Shown here: one piece after another, positions 5,516 through 5,849 of the stretch
How the letters are laid out: each line of letters starts with the position of its first letter
How positions within the stretch are numbered: position 1 is the stretch's first letter
Assembly: GCA_025359355.1 (NCBI GenBank)
Contig: JANYGR010000362.1
Location: 1-5,849 of the forward strand
Length of the DNA stretch: 5,849 bases
Source: Bacteroidota bacterium
Lineage (GTDB): Bacteria; Bacteroidota; Bacteroidia; B-17B0; Aurantibacillaceae
Direction of reading: 5' to 3'
The notes under the pieces: generated by a model
Databases searched by the model: none
Seen by the model: the letters and a program-made list of their open reading frames with translations, nothing else
Told to the model about the DNA's origin: nothing
Made by a program: the position numbers and the translations under genes

Positions 5516-5849
5516 ATGGGACAACTCATTAAGCAAGAACAATTAGATGTATTGAGGATTTCTCAACAAGAATTAATCGAGAAATTTAACATACAATTAT
5601 TGAAAGATTTTGAAATGAGTGATGTATCAGCTTACTTAGAACCAATCGTTGTTTTTGAGTATGATGAAATTCATTCAAATATTATGAATGCGCTTAAAAA
5701 GATTGATCATAAGGACTTTTCAAAGTATCAACATTTATTATATCGCGTTGATATTTCCGAAAAAACCATAGAGCTTGAATTGAAGTCGAAGCCAGATAGT
5801 GAGCGATATTCCATATTAGCGGATTTAATTATTAAACGCATTTTACAAA
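5516..5849 (+). CDS. Unrecognised conserved-looking protein, 5' part only
   Basis: An open frame begins with ATG at 5516, on the base immediately after the ferredoxin TAG, and stays open for 111 codons to the right edge, so the gene is truncated by the window. The product starts MGQLIKQEQLDVLRISQQEL and is soluble-looking, rich in Glu, Lys, Ile and Leu, without a signal peptide, membrane segment or cysteine in the visible part. The pattern suggests an alpha/beta fold: a helical start, a region around SDVSAYLEPIVVFEYDE, the stretch KYQHLLYRVDISEKTIELEL, and a closing helix LADLIIKRILQ. I do not recognise a named family and give no function. The start is supported by abutment with the ferredoxin gene and by codon use like its neighbours. 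Its position suggests it is translated together with the ferredoxin and may share a pathway with it. Confidence 0.75.
   Translation, partial: MGQLIKQEQLDVLRISQQELIEKFNIQLLKDFEMSDVSAYLEPIVVFEYDEIHSNIMNALKKIDHKDFSKYQHLLYRVDISEKTIELELKSKPDSERYSILADLIIKRILQ

Overview
This is an AT-rich window that reads as a piece of a Bacteroidota chromosome, probably flavobacterial or a relative, though class and genus cannot be fixed from the sequence. The main evidence is the very large secreted protein in the middle. It ends in the gliding-motility-associated C-terminal domain (type B sorting domain) that directs cargo to the type IX secretion system, which is known only from this phylum. Weak or absent Shine-Dalgarno sequences upstream of the starts fit the same phylum.

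Layout, all on the + strand: (1) 2-514, the 3' end of a multi-pass membrane protein of the polysaccharide/lipopolysaccharide flippase type; (2) 515-616, a short gap with a small inverted repeat; (3) 617-1051, dut, dUTP diphosphatase, with all five family motifs; (4) 1052-1178, a 127-bp non-coding gap; (5) 1179-5159, a 1326-residue secreted modular protein; (6) 5201-5515, a small thioredoxin-like [2Fe-2S] ferredoxin; (7) 5516-5849, the start of an unrecognised gene that begins on the base after the ferredoxin stop codon and runs off the window.

The large protein dominates the window. Its order is signal peptide, LamG/concanavalin-like domain, a SprB-like unit, one Ig-like repeat, a SprB repeat that appears to be split by an inserted jelly-roll-type domain of about 170 residues, seven more Ig-like repeats, a degenerate ninth repeat with rearranged cysteines, and the sorting domain. 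The eight Ig-like repeats have a very regular frame: Tyr at Cys+15, Trp at Cys+17, and a second Cys 50-53 residues after the first. From residue 280 to 1076 there is a single basic residue (Arg913). It is most simply read as a cell-surface adhesin or matrix protein.

The flippase and dut are likely core genes, and the ferredoxin plus the following gene form a tight two-gene unit. Nothing ties the large surface protein functionally to these neighbours, and no PorP/SprF-type partner is visible beside it. I see no RNA genes, mobile elements, CRISPR arrays or clear new multi-gene system. The unusual content lies in the architecture of the large protein.
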